52,500 bases of DNA from Prorocentrum cordatum (GCA_963575745.1 CAUYUJ010015271.1:941674-994173); one strand, 5' to 3'; shown: positions 22,400-31,793, numbered from the stretch's first letter. Notes: generated from the sequence alone by a model not told the origin. Program-made: numbers and translations.

Positions 22400-22784
22400 T
22401 AACCACGTGTGAGGCCAATGCGTCTCATCGTCTGTGCGCGGACGATCTAAGTCAGTCGTGTAATGGATCACGCGCGCGCACGAGGAGGCAGCTGACCGCC
22501 TGTGCATTCACTACGTGCAGGAGTTTCATCGAGGCTGGTCTTCAGATACCGCCAAAAAGTGCTGCGGCTTGCAATCGTATGCAGGACGCAGGCACGGTAG
22601 TGCAACGGCTCAGCAGTTACGGTTTCAGGAGTTTGCGGACCAGGCGGCAGACCTGGGGGGGGGGGCGGCGTCTCAGGAGGTCGCCGATACGGTCGGGCTT
22701 TTTACACAGCTCGCGCAGCGAAGCATCGCCAGATGTCCCGAAAGGTCGCGGCTTTCGCACGCACGTAGAGGAAGCACAGGTTGA
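22400..22784 (+). pseudogene. Reverse transcriptase fragment B with CADD box
   Basis: The + frame at 22300-23136 contains HRLCADDLSQSCNG, with CADD at 22435-22446, a plausible variant of the RT catalytic YxDD box. A second frame (22515-22784) continues with HRGWSSDTAKKCCGLQS and FADQAADLGGG, resembling the post-catalytic segment of LINE-type RTs. The switch between frames implies at least one frameshift. Together with fragment A upstream and RNase H downstream it outlines one decayed retroelement. Confidence 0.45.
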
Positions 22785-23664
22785 CTTCGCGCCTGGGGCA
22801 GCGGGAAGCACAACCAGGCAGGCCTTTACGCTCGCCAGCTTCACTGAGTTGGGGGAGGACAACTGGCTCCTGTACGTCGTCAGCTTGCAAACGCTCGTGC
22901 CCCTCGGCTCACAGACAGGTGTCCCGCCGCAGTTTTGGATTTGCGCGCTGATAGACGGGGCATTGTCCACAAACTCCAGGTCAGTTGTCAGCACCCCCCG
23001 CATGTGGATCGCAGCGCGGGCCCCAGAACCCAGCATCAGGAAGGACGTTCAGAGAACATGGGCGGCCATGGCTCAGCAATTGCAGGCTTTCCATTTGCCC
23101 CGACGTTGTCGACGCACTCGGGGCCCCCAGTGCTAGGCTGCTGTCACCAATTACTTTCTCGACGCGGAATGGTTTCCTGGGTCGCCATCTCTCTGGGGAG
23201 CGCCTGACTTTCAGAGCAGCTGGGAGTTTCGGCTGAACGCGCTCACTGGGCACACGGCAGTCGGCGCTCCAGAATTTTGTTGCAGAGTTCCAGAGCACCG
23301 TCCAACGGCAACTCTGGGAGCAGGCTGCAGGTCACTTCGGAGGAGCAGGCATAGATAATGGGATATGTAAGTACAGCCGGAGCGGGCACCCAACGGGGGG
23401 AGACTCACAGGGCTGCATCTCGCGGCAGCAGCAGGCGCATCGTGGCCCCGCACGCGGCGACAGACATGATGCAAGCAGACGATTTCGACCGAGTGCCCGA
23501 GGTGCCGACGATGTTCTGAAACCAACGTTCATCCAACGAAGGTAAGTCCAAGCATTCAGTTTTCGAGATGAACGCCGAGTTCTGTCATCAGGCGCACTCC
23601 AGGGGCGAGGCGGTGGAGCGCTTCTGGACGAGATGTCTGCTGCCGCAAAGCTGGGTTCAAGTCG
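22785..23664 (+). other. Retroelement connector region, unassigned
   Basis: Lies between RT fragment B and RNase H on the same strand. Open frames are short and overlapping, and no motif was placed. Probably connector sequence of the same element with frame errors. Confidence 0.35.
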
Positions 23665-24216
23665 TTGTTCCTCCGTCCCAGGACAGATGGATCATCGCGG
23701 GTACCGACATCTCTGGTTTGGGAGAAGAGACCGCAGCCAACCCCTTGTTTATTTTCGGAGACGCCAGCAGAGGCAAGGAGACGCACCATCCTCAGCCCCT
23801 CCATATCCCTGTCCGTCGGGGTACGGGGGCCTCTCCCAGGCCCCAGGCAAACGGTTGCGCGTGGGGAGTTGTGCTGTCCGTGGTTGCCCGCCAGGGAGTG
23901 CGACGGAAACATCGCGCATGTCATTGACAAGTCATCCGTCCTCGAGGGCTGGCACGGGCAACGTTGGAAGAGACCCGTTGGGAACGATGCTGATCTTTGG
24001 CGGAAGATAGGAGGGGCTCTCGGCAGCAAGCCTAGCACGTCGTGCGTTGTTCTTTTCACCAGCTCACACACCGACGCTGAGCAGTTCCCCCGTTCACCCC
24101 CCACACACACCCACCCTCTCATCATACTTGGCAACAGTGTTGCGGACACTTTCGCCGCGGTCGGTGCATGCGCGGCCTGTCGTCCAGTCCGAGCGCACGC
24201 GTGTCTGGCAGGCTGA
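23665..24216 (+). CDS. RNase HI-like domain of a retroelement
   Basis: A 183-codon uninterrupted + frame. All four catalytic carboxylates of an RNase HI fold can be placed: Asp8 in TDGSS, Glu68 in ARGELCC, Asp88 in HVIDKSSVLEG and Asp161 in GNSVADTFA, plus a His at 135 in TSSHTD. The E68-D88 spacing (20) is close to that of bacterial RNase HI; D88-D161 is somewhat longer. RNase H degrades the RNA strand of RNA-DNA hybrids made during retrotransposition. It follows RT fragments A and B on the same strand, so it is most simply the C-terminal domain of that element. It has stayed open while the RT is broken. The start codon is arbitrary, since the domain was presumably part of a longer polyprotein. 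Confidence 0.6.
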   Translation: MFLRPRTDGSSRVPTSLVWEKRPQPTPCLFSETPAEARRRTILSPSISLSVGVRGPLPGPRQTVARGELCCPWLPARECDGNIAHVIDKSSVLEGWHGQRWKRPVGNDADLWRKIGGALGSKPSTSCVVLFTSSHTDAEQFPRSPPTHTHPLIILGNSVADTFAAVGACAACRPVRAHACLAG

Positions 24217-24730
24217 TCCGCTTGCTTTTGTTGTGCGCACGCGTATCTTACAGGACATGTTTGAAGTTGCACAGGCGAATGAGGTTCTGGCAACACAAGA
24301 AAGTCGAAGGCACACCCGTGGGAGCTCTCAGCTCTTTCGCGACACCGCATTGTCTTAGAGAAGACGGGCGTAGTAGTTCGCGCTGTCTGGGGTCGACTTC
24401 GCTCGCCAAAAGGGGCGAATGTCTGAGCTCACCATGTTTCGATTCGATTTAAAAACTAGTTGTGAAATGCGTCAGCCTCCTCCAGGGCGCAGGGCGCACA
24501 TCTCGTGGTGATACGCTCACGAAACCCACACGTTAAGATTTAAACTGGGGCTGTGACTTTCGTTTTGCACGTCGGTTTAACCCGTCATCGCAGAGATTGC
24601 CTTGAACTCATCAGTAAAAGGCTGTGGCCGAAGGTCTACAGCAATACTGAACAGGCCAAGAGAATCACCAAGCAACCAATATGAGTTGCCCAATCAGTAT
24701 CCGACACGGTCGCCACACCAGTAACCCCGT
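24217..24730. other. Unassigned sequence
   Basis: Moderate-GC DNA downstream of the RNase H domain. May include the 3' part of the retroelement. No poly(A) tail or terminal repeat was recognised. Confidence 0.35.
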
Positions 24731-24760
24731 AACTCTTCCTCATTAATTTCCTCCTCCTCA

Positions 24761-24791
<31 letters not shown>

Positions 24792-24870
24792 TGTCATCCT
24801 CCTTCTCGTTATCTTGCTCCTCCTCCTCGCCTTCCTTCTCCTACTCTGCATCCTCCGCCGCCGCCTCCTC
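24731..24870. repeat. Interrupted (TCC)n array
   Basis: TCC/TTCC-rich pyrimidine tract ending in CCGCCGCCTCCTCAG, directly before the spliced-leader relics. The final CAG could act as a 3' splice acceptor after a polypyrimidine tract. Confidence 0.9.
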
Positions 24871-24874
24871 AGAA

Positions 24875-24908
24875 GTAGCCATGTTGACTGAAGCCATCTT
24901 GGCTCAAT
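24875..24908 (+). other. Tandem relict dinoflagellate spliced leaders
   Basis: 24875-24893 matches the 3'-most 19 nt of the DinoSL at 16 of 19 positions. 24894-24908 matches its last 15 nt (CCATTTTGGCTCAAG) at 13 of 15. A truncated SL lacking its first seven bases placed after another SL is the known signature of an mRNA that was trans-spliced, reverse-transcribed into the genome, transcribed and trans-spliced again. The DinoSL consensus is from established knowledge; the alignment was done by eye. Confidence 0.75.
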
Positions 24909-24962
24909 TAAACCATGTCCTCAAGGTGGTTCAGGATGACCGACACCCAGGGGGCCCAGAGG

Positions 24963-25121
24963 GGCCTCCTCCTCGTCCTCCTCCTCCTGGTCCTCTTCCT
25001 CCTCCTCCTCCTCCTCCTCCTCCTCCTCCTCCTCCTCCTCCTCTTTGTCCTCCTTCTCTTTGTCCTCCTCCTCCTCCTCCTCCTCCTCCTCCTCCTCCTC
25101 CTCCTCCTCCTCCTCCTCCTC
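24963..25121. repeat. (TCC)n microsatellite
   Basis: Long TCC/CTC array with a few GTC and TTC variants. It begins about 55 bases after the SL relics, within what would be the 5' part of the retroposed transcript (an ATG lies at 24915). Confidence 0.96.
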
Positions 25122-25214
25122 CCCCGATCCTTATCCTTTATTAGAATATTCTCTTACTCCCCCCACTGGCCGGCCGATAGCGGCCCCATCTGGGCCCTCC
25201 CATCCTAATCGTTT

Positions 25215-26085
25215 TTAAAAATTACGAAGTCCTTGTTTTTTCTCTCAGCATGGCCTGTCTTGTCGTCGATGATGCGAAATGCGTGGCAGGAACGGGACGC
25301 GGCGCACATCGCGCGCGCACGTCAATCTGGGCCCTCCCTTCCTGATTGATAGAAATCAATACGAAGTCTCCGTTGTTCCTCTCAACATGGCCTGTCTTGT
25401 CGACGATGCGGAATGCGTGGCAGGAACGGGACGCGGCGCACATCGCGCGGCCGTCAATCCAGGCCTTCCCATCCTAATTGTTAAAAGAAATACAAAGTTG
25501 TCGTTTTTCTCTCGACATGGCCCTTCTTGTCGTCGACAATGCGAAATGCGTAGCACGAATAAGACGCGGCGCAGATCGCGCGTGGCCGTCAATCCTGGCC
25601 CGCCCATCCGAATTGTAAAAAAAACAATACGAAGGCATTGTTGTTTCTCTCAGCATGGCCTGTCTTGTCGTCGACGATGCGAAATGCGCGGCAGGAACGG
25701 GACGCATTGCACATCGCCTGCGGACGTCAATCCGGGCCCTTCAATCTTTGATTGATAGAAATCAATACAAAGTCTCCGTTGTTCCTCTCAACATGGCCTG
25801 TCTTGTCGTCGACGATGCGAAATGCGTGGCAGGAGCGGGACGCGGCGCACATCGCGCGCGGACGTCTGGGGCAACCCCAAGCGGGAGCGGCCATCCGACC
25901 TACTAAAAACTCATACAAAGTCGACATGTTCCTTCTCAGCGAGGACTTTCTTGTCGTCGGCTTTGCGAAATGCGTGGCAGGAATGGGGCGCGGTGCACGT
26001 CGCGCGCGACAGGGCAAAATGTCGCTCCCGCTTCGGCGCCGCGCGCATGTTTTCTGAAAGTTGCACTCCCGCTAAGGTGCGGCGC
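25215..26085 (+). repeat. About 137-bp satellite, six copies
   Basis: A marker word CATGGCCTGTCTTGTCGTCG recurs at 25249, 25386, 25516, 25654, 25792 and, diverged, 25939 (spacing 137, 130, 138, 138, 147). It is followed by GATGCGAAATGCGTGGCAGG, AACGGGACGCGGCGCACATC and an AT-rich AATNNATACRAAGTC-type join. Frames open through it are short and shift between copies, so it is not called coding. Confidence 0.93.
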
Positions 26086-26107
26086 ACATTTTTCGCTCGC
26101 CAAGTGG

Positions 26108-26390
26108 TCGAGCGCCTAGGGCCCCTTGGGGCCTCCCAGGGTCTCCTGGAATATCCTGGGGCTTCCGGGGCTTCCCCAGGGCCTCGTGGATCCTCTTGGG
26201 GCCTCCTGACCTGGGAGTCCCCGGAGCTTCCTGACACCTTCGAGGGCTTCCATGAGCCTCCTGGAACCTCCTGGGGCTTCCTGGGCCCTCCTGAAGCCTC
26301 CTGGGGCTGCCTGGGGTTCGCTGGGGCTTCCTGCAACCTCCTGGGGCCTCCTGAGGCGTCCTGGGGCCTCCTCGGCTCGTGCTGAAATGC
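26108..26390 (+). repeat. GGGGCCTCCT 10-bp array
   Basis: About 28 degenerate units of the same 10-bp repeat found at 9505, 9955 and 14405. It directly abuts the end of the 137-bp satellite. Confidence 0.92.
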
Positions 26391-26578
26391 CAGCGCAGTC
26401 TTTGAGACGCGCCAGGGATTTCCTATCGGTAACCACCATCGCGGCTGCATCAGCTGTGGCAAACCACTTTGCCGATCTGACTTCGGTCCCAGGTTGCGCC
26501 GGCACTGTTCCTTATGTTATGGGAGGGCGGGTGGGAATGGGCATGTCATGCTTGACTCGCTCGAGCTGGCTAGCTTGA
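26391..26578. other. Short unassigned segment
   Basis: Unique-looking sequence. The + frame reads FLSVTTIAAASAVANHF and then DLTSVPGCAGTVPYVMGG, which I do not recognise. Confidence 0.3.
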
Positions 26579-27019
26579 CTCCTACTCCTACTCCTACTTC
26601 TACTCTTCCTCCTCCTTCTCCTCCTCATCTTTCTCCAGGGACGCCCGCTCCACCTCCTTTCCCTCTTCCTTGTCCTCCCCCTCTCCCTCGTCGTCCTCCT
26701 CCTCCTCGCCCTGCTCGCCTTCCGCCTGATCCTCATCCTCCTCTTCCTCCTCCTCATCATCATCCTTCTCGTCTCCTCCTTCTCTTCCTCCTCCTCCTGG
26801 TCCTCCTCCTCCTCCTCCTCCTCCTCATCATCATCATCATCATGTCCCTCCTCCTCTTCCTCCTCCTCTTCCTTCCTCCTCCTTCTGGTCCTCCTTCTCC
26901 TCGTCCTTTTCCTCCGCCTCCTCCCTCCTTCCTCCTCCCTCCCTCCTCCTCCTCCTCCTCCTCCTCCTACTCCTCCTGGTCCTTCTCTTCCTCCTCCTCC
27001 TTCTCCTCCTCCTCCTCCA
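26579..27019. repeat. Interrupted (TCC)n tract
   Basis: About 440 bases of pyrimidine-rich + strand made of TCC/TCTCC units with CTACTCC, TCATCA and GTCC interruptions. Confidence 0.95.
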
Positions 27020-27149
27020 TTCCTTTTTCCTAATACATAAGTTATCCCTGTCGCACCCCGGGGCAAGTTTTTAGGGCGGGCCGGGCGTTGCGCCTGAGAC
27101 TTCCTCACCATGTATGACCCTGAAGCTTCGAAATTGGCAGCCGCTCCAC

Positions 27150-27485
27150 AGATGGAGGGCGGGTCGTTTTCAAAATGTGGCCCTCGCCTCAGCGCCGCGT
27201 ACACTCGTTCTAACAATGTGCAAGAGTTTCACGGATTGAGGGGGACCCGTTTTCAAAATGTGGCTCTCGCCTCAGCGCCGCGCACATTCGTTTCAACCAT
27301 CTGCAAAAGCTTAACGGATTGAGGGGAACCCGTTTTCAAAATGTGGTGTTCGCCTCAGTGCCGCGCACATTTGTTTTAAAACATTGCAAGAGCTTCACGG
27401 TTTGAGGGCGGCTCCTTTTCAACTTGTGGTTCCCGCCTTAGCGCCGCGCACATTCGTTTTCAAATGTTGCAAGAGCTTCACGGAA
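27150..27485 (+). repeat. 83-bp satellite, about four copies
   Basis: TTTTCAAAATGTGG recurs at exact 83-bp spacing (27167, 27250, 27333, with the diverged 27416). It is followed by CTCGCCTCAGCGCCGCGCAC, ATTCGTTT, GCAAGAGCTTCACGG and ATTGAGGG. Because 83 is not a multiple of 3, no frame is shared between copies. Confidence 0.95.
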
Positions 27486-27784
27486 TCCCATGATCCAAGT
27501 ATCAGACGTGGAGTTTCGGAAGGATTTGGGATTATGAGGGTACACCAGTTACGCGGCGTTGAAGTCCCAAGCATGGCGTTCTGGCACGATTCCGGCTCGT
27601 CAAAGCGCAGCAGTCAGGTTAATCTCGAGAACAATGTCATGGCATGCTTCAGGGTCTTCAAACGGTTGTCTTACAACGAGGCAGTTCCCTCAATGACAAT
27701 GAACCGTTGTATGGGGCCTATGAAGAGGGAGCTTGGAGGGATGGTTTATTCCAACGTCGTTGATGACTCTTGGGTTTACACTGG
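27486..27784 (+). other. Unassigned open segment
   Basis: Lower-GC DNA with a + frame from inside the satellite to the next TCC tract; the unique part reads VHQLRGVEVPSMAFWHDSGS and then VNLENNVMACFRVFKRLSYN. It looks less repetitive than its surroundings and could be an exon, but I recognise no family and no splice sites were established. Confidence 0.25.
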
Positions 27785-27937
27785 TCCGCCTCCTCTTGCT
27801 CCTCCTCCTCCTCACCTCCTTCTCCTCCTCCTCCATCTCCTCCTCATTCTCCTCCGTTTCATCCTCGTTCTGCTCGTCGTCCTCCTCCTTCCTCCTCCTC
27901 CTCCTCCTCCTCCTCCTCCTCCTCCTCCTCCTCCTCC

Positions 27938-27988
<51 letters not shown>

Positions 27989-28747
27989 CCCTCCTCATTC
28001 TCATCAGCAGCACCATCATCGTCATCATCATAATCAGCATCATCACCGTGATCATCATCATCATCAGTAGCATCATCATCAGCATCACCATCATCATAAT
28101 ACTCAGCATCCTAATAATCAGCATCATCAGCAGCAGCATCGACGCCATCATCAGCATCATCATCGTCCTCCTCCTGCTCCCCTCCGACTCCTCCTCGTCC
28201 TCATCCTCCTCCTCTTCCTTCGTCATCCTCCTCCTCTTCCTCCTCATCCTCATCATCAGTATCATCCTCCTCATCCTCCTCATCATCCTCTTCATCGGCC
28301 TCCTTGTTATCCTCCTCGTCCTTCGCCTCCCCCTCCTCTTCCTCATCGTCTTCCTCTCCCTTGTCCTCCTGCGCCTCTTCCTCGTTCTCCTCCGCCTCGT
28401 GTTCCTCGTCCTCCTCATCCTCCTCCTTCCTCATCATCCCCCTCCTCCTCCTCCTCCTTCTTCGCCTCCTCCTCCTCATCCTCCTCCTTGTCATCCTCAT
28501 CATCCTTCTCCTCCTCCTCCTCGTCCTCCACCTCCTCCTCCTCGTCCTCGTCCTTGTCCTTGTCCTTGTCCTCGTCCTCCTCGTCCTCGCCCTCGTGGGC
28601 GTCGTCCTCATCCTCCTTCTCCACCTCGTCCTGCTCGTCATTACCCTCCTCGTCCTCTTCGTCAGCCTCCGCCTCCTCTTCCTCCTCCTCCTCCTCATCC
28701 CCCTCCTGCTCCTCCTCCTCCTCCTTATCCTCCTCCTCCTCCTCCCC
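27785..28747. repeat. Long compound TCC/ATC microsatellite
   Basis: About 960 bases: TCC (27785-27940), ATC (27940-28150) with CAG/CAC variants, then heavily interrupted TCC/GTCC to 28747. Both strands give very long artificial Ser/Leu/Ile or Arg/Met/Glu-rich frames. Confidence 0.97.
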
Positions 28748-29414
28748 CTCGGCTGCGCTTAGTGTAGCGGTTATAGAACCCCATCGAATCATCCTCAGTG
28801 TTTTGTCATGTCTTCGCTCTCTTACTCGCTCTACTCCTCCTTCCCCTCTCGTCCTGCTCCTCGGCCTCCTCCTCATCCTCCTCCTCGTCAGGCCACGTGC
28901 TATACCGAGCGGGCAACGTGATAGGATGCTTGCGTTGTGGATGTTGTTCCGAGCGTGCTTATACATACGTCCCAGCTCTATAATGAGTGTGAGGACCACA
29001 AGGCCTTCGAGGGGAACCCTCAGATGAAATGACGACGAGGCAATGTCGCCTCAGGCCGTCACCCTAGCGAAGGCCGCAAGCACCCCATACCGCTTCCCCG
29101 GCGTATGCTCGTGTCAGATCTTGCTGTGGATTGGTTTGGTCTCGCTTCCTAAGGTGTGTTCAACTCGTGTTGTTTCTGGTGGCGGGGGCCTGGTGTTGTG
29201 TCCGTCCCCCGTCCAGTGTTGCCCTGGTCAGCCCTCATGGCCAGGCTTTACTACCGCTCGGACCCACAGGGCCCGCGCTGGATGGTATAATTGCGGGCAG
29301 GCCCGTCTTATGTTATCACCATGGTCCGTGAGAGATTGTGCTGACTCTCCTTTTTCCATTCGTCCACGCCTGTCCTGAATCCTGACTCGGCGCGTCCCCT
29401 CATGCGCTCGCGAC
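28748..29414. other. Unassigned sequence
   Basis: Includes a short TCC patch at 28836-28892. The + frame at 29043-29378 is open for 111 codons but its translation is not recognisable. Confidence 0.35.
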
Positions 29415-29800
29415 TCCTCCTCGTCATCTCCCTTCTCCTCCGCTTCGTCATCCTCTTCCGTCTCCTCCTCCTCCTCCTTCTCTTCCTCCTCTTCCTCCTG
29501 CCTACTTCCTCTTCGTTGTCCTGCTCGTTCCCCCCTCCTCATTCTCCGTTTCATCCTCCTTGTCCTCCTCTTCCTCCTCCTCCTCCTCCTGCGCCTCTTA
29601 TGTCTCCTCCTACTCTTCCTCCTCCTCGTCCATTTCATTATCCTCCTCCTCCTCCTGCCCTTCCTCATCCTCCTCTCCTTCTCGTCGTCCCCATCCCCCT
29701 CGTCCTCCTCCTACTCTTCGTCCTCATCGCCCTCGTCCGGCTTCGCTTCCCCCTTCTCGTCATTATGTTCGTTCTTCGCTTGCCCCTCCTCGCCCTCCTC
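29415..29800. repeat. Interrupted (TCC)n tract
   Basis: Pyrimidine-rich TCC/TCTTCC sequence with CGTCC and CATCC variants. Confidence 0.93.
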
Positions 29801-30003
29801 ATCGAGAAGGAAAAAGTCGGAGATCGATCGGACCCCCACCATGCCAAGTCGACCAGCGACTTGCCCGTTTCGGTCCTCGCCAGAGTGCTGTGTGGCCGCA
29901 GAGCTCGCGTGCCCGTGCTCGCCCAGTCTGCCCAGTCTCGCACCAGGTCGTTCGTTCAAGGGTATGTTGATACCGGGGGGGGTACACACCCAGAAAGTTG
30001 CAC
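29801..30003. other. Unassigned short segment
   Basis: Unique-looking sequence between the pyrimidine tract and a fold-back element. No feature was recognised. Confidence 0.3.
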
Positions 30004-30145
30004 ATGCATAAATTTCTGGAGGTCCGCGATGACTTCTTGGATCTGCGTGAAGTCCCAATGGCGCGCTCTGCGCGCCAAGGGGGGGTCCAGCACCGATTCA
30101 AGAAATCCGCACGGACCCCCAACAGTGTGTGTGTGTCTATGTTGC
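30004..30145. mobile_element. Fold-back (MITE-like) element, family F, copy 2
   Basis: Left arm: GCATAAATTTCTGGAGGTCC ... TTGGATCTGCG. Right arm: CACCGATTCAAGAAATCCGC ... TATGTTGC. The core is GCGCGCTCTGCGCGCCAAGG. It shares the arm words and GC palindrome core of the copy at 38396-38554. Confidence 0.7.
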
Positions 30146-30154
30146 TTGTCTTCT

Positions 30155-30266
30155 TCAACGTTCCTCCTCCTCCTCCGCCTCCTCCTCATCATCCTCAGCA
30201 TCAGCATCATCATCATCATCATCATCATCACCATCATCATCCTCATCATCATCATCATCATCATCC

Positions 30267-30325
<59 letters not shown>

Positions 30326-30712
30326 GTGTTGCTCCTCCTTCTCCTCCTCCTTCCTCCTCCTCCTACTCCTCGTCCTCCTCCTTCTCCTCCTCCCACTCCT
30401 ACTCCTCGTCCTCCTTCTTCTCCTCATGTTCCTCCCTTCTCCTCCTCCTCCTCCTCCTCCTCCTCCTCCTCCTACTACTCCTCCTACTCCTCCTACTCCT
30501 CCTCCTCCTCCTGCCCTTCCTCATCCTCCTTCTCCTCCTCCTCCTCCTGCTTCTCCTCCTCTTCCTCCTCCTCCTCCGTCTCGTCCTCCTACCCCTCCTA
30601 CTGCTCCTTCTCCTTCTCCTCCTCATCATCCGTCTCTTCCTCCTACTCCTCCTACTGCTCCTCCTCCTCCTCCTCCTCCTCCTCCTCCTCCTCTCCGTCC
30701 TCGTGTTCCTCT
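30155..30712. repeat. Compound TCC/ATC microsatellite
   Basis: TCC (30155-30195), ATC (30196-30325), then TCC with CTACTCC variants to 30712. Begins about 10 bases after the fold-back element. Confidence 0.97.
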
Positions 30713-31084
30713 CACCGTGGGGACGAGGGTGTCCTCAGGGACAGGGGATCCTGAGGTTTTTCTTCGATTTCGGCCTCCAGATGCTGTCCCCAGGTCACTG
30801 GACCGTGAAGAAGAGGCACTGCGGGGGGGAATACACAGAAAGAACACGGAAAGCCCCAAGGGCCTAGGAACCACTTCCGTCGGGGCCTCTTCTTCCTCGT
30901 GGCGACCTTCCTTCGGCCCACTCGGATCGACAGGCTTGAAATTGTTCGAGCGAGTTCGACCCGAGCTTCGAACGTGGATGAGCGCGCTGCCCACGGGACC
31001 TGGCTCGTCGGAGGCACGAGAGCCTCTGTGGCGGCGCCCCGCGGACCCTCCCGAGGTAGCTCTCCTAGGTGCAGCCCGCCATCT
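30713..31084. other. Unassigned sequence upstream of the MATE locus
   Basis: GC-rich, with overlapping open frames on both strands. No domain was recognised. It ends in a GGA array at about 31094-31160. Confidence 0.35.
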
Positions 31085-31163
31085 GCACGGGGAAAGGAGG
31101 AGGAAAAAGAAGAGAAGGAGGGAGGAGGAGGAGGAGGAGGAGGAGGAGGAGGGGTAGGAGGAG
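31085..31163. repeat. (GGA)n microsatellite
   Basis: First purine-rich-on-plus triplet array of the window. Upstream TCC arrays have the pyrimidines on +. Confidence 0.93.
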
Positions 31164-31168
31164 GTGGA

Positions 31169-31381
31169 TCCAGGCCTCCCCAAGGGGATCCGAATATATG
31201 GGGTCGGAGGACAGCGACGCATCGCTGATGCATCGCCGATGCGGCTCGATGTGTAGCCTGATTTGCTCCGCACTGGTGTCGCCGATGTACCGCCGACGTC
31301 GCCAATGCATCGGCGACGCATCGGCGATGCGGCGCGATCCTCCGACCACATCTACTCGAACCCTCAAATTGGAGGCCTCCC
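31169..31381. mobile_element. Fold-back MITE, family G, copy 1
   Basis: A 213-bp inverted-repeat element with ends near AGGCCTCC and GGAGGCCTCC. GGGGTCGGAG and CTCCGACC lie about 25-35 bases inside each end. The interior is rich in CATCGCCGATG/CATCGGCGATG palindromic words. GTGGA flanks it at 31164-31168 and 31382-31386, a possible 5-bp target duplication. Second copy at 46729-46958. Confidence 0.75.
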
Positions 31382-31592
31382 GTGGAGAAACAAACAGAAA
31401 CAACAGAAGAGGGTGGCAGGTGGGCATGGAGGGGGGCGAGGAGGCGAAGAAGCAGGAGGAGCGGCAGCAAGCAGCAGGAGGGTGGAGGACCTGGAGTCCG
31501 GATCGGTGCAACGGGAGGCACCATCGCGTCGTTGCGGCCGTTTCAGCTCAGCCGCGGCGTCTGAGCCGACGCCGCTGGTTGGGTGTAAGGGC
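31382..31592. other. Sequence between the MITE and the introner-like element
   Basis: GC-rich DNA. One + frame (starting 31263) is open through it and would join in frame to the MATE coding sequence if the introner-like element is spliced out. Whether it is coding is unknown. Confidence 0.35.
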
Positions 31593-31597
31593 TTGGC

Positions 31598-31782
31598 TCG
31601 ACTACACGTAAGTGTGACTCTTCGCTGGAGTGGCCTTTGGTGCGGGCCCACCGGGGTCCACCGATCGCTGGATGCGGTGAGATGGCAGCAGCTTGTGCGC
31701 TTGGTTTTGGCTCCCCCACGCCCTCCCTAAAGCCGCGCACCAAAGGTCACTCTCGTTTAGGGTCACTCCTGCGTGCAGCCGG
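31598..31782 (+). mobile_element. Introner-like MITE, copy 2, upstream of the MATE gene
   Basis: A 185-bp element starting TCGACTACACG and ending CGTGCAGCCGG. TTGGC is repeated at 31593-31597 and 31783-31787. GTAAGT begins at 31608 and the AG at 31777-31778 would end a 171-nt intron preceded by GTCACTCCTGCGTG. It lies 11 bases before the MATE start codon (31794). Either it is a cis-spliced intron, which keeps the frame open from upstream as ...GLARLH-PVGAAMDFL..., or its AG could serve as the spliced-leader acceptor for the gene. Ends, internal GGCCTTTGGTGC and GCGCACCAAAGGTCAC match copy 1. Confidence 0.75.
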
Positions 31783-31793
31783 TTGGCGCTGCG

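Noticed and set aside
27690-28767. Very long Arg/Met/Glu-rich and Leu/Ile/Ser-rich frames on both strands
   Set aside because: Pure products of TCC/ATC microsatellites; they look like membrane or coiled-coil proteins only because of the triplet repeat.
29402-31157. 450-codon and 342-codon + frames, seemingly membrane proteins
   Set aside because: Poly-Leu, poly-Ser and poly-Ile from triplet arrays crossing a fold-back element; no domain.
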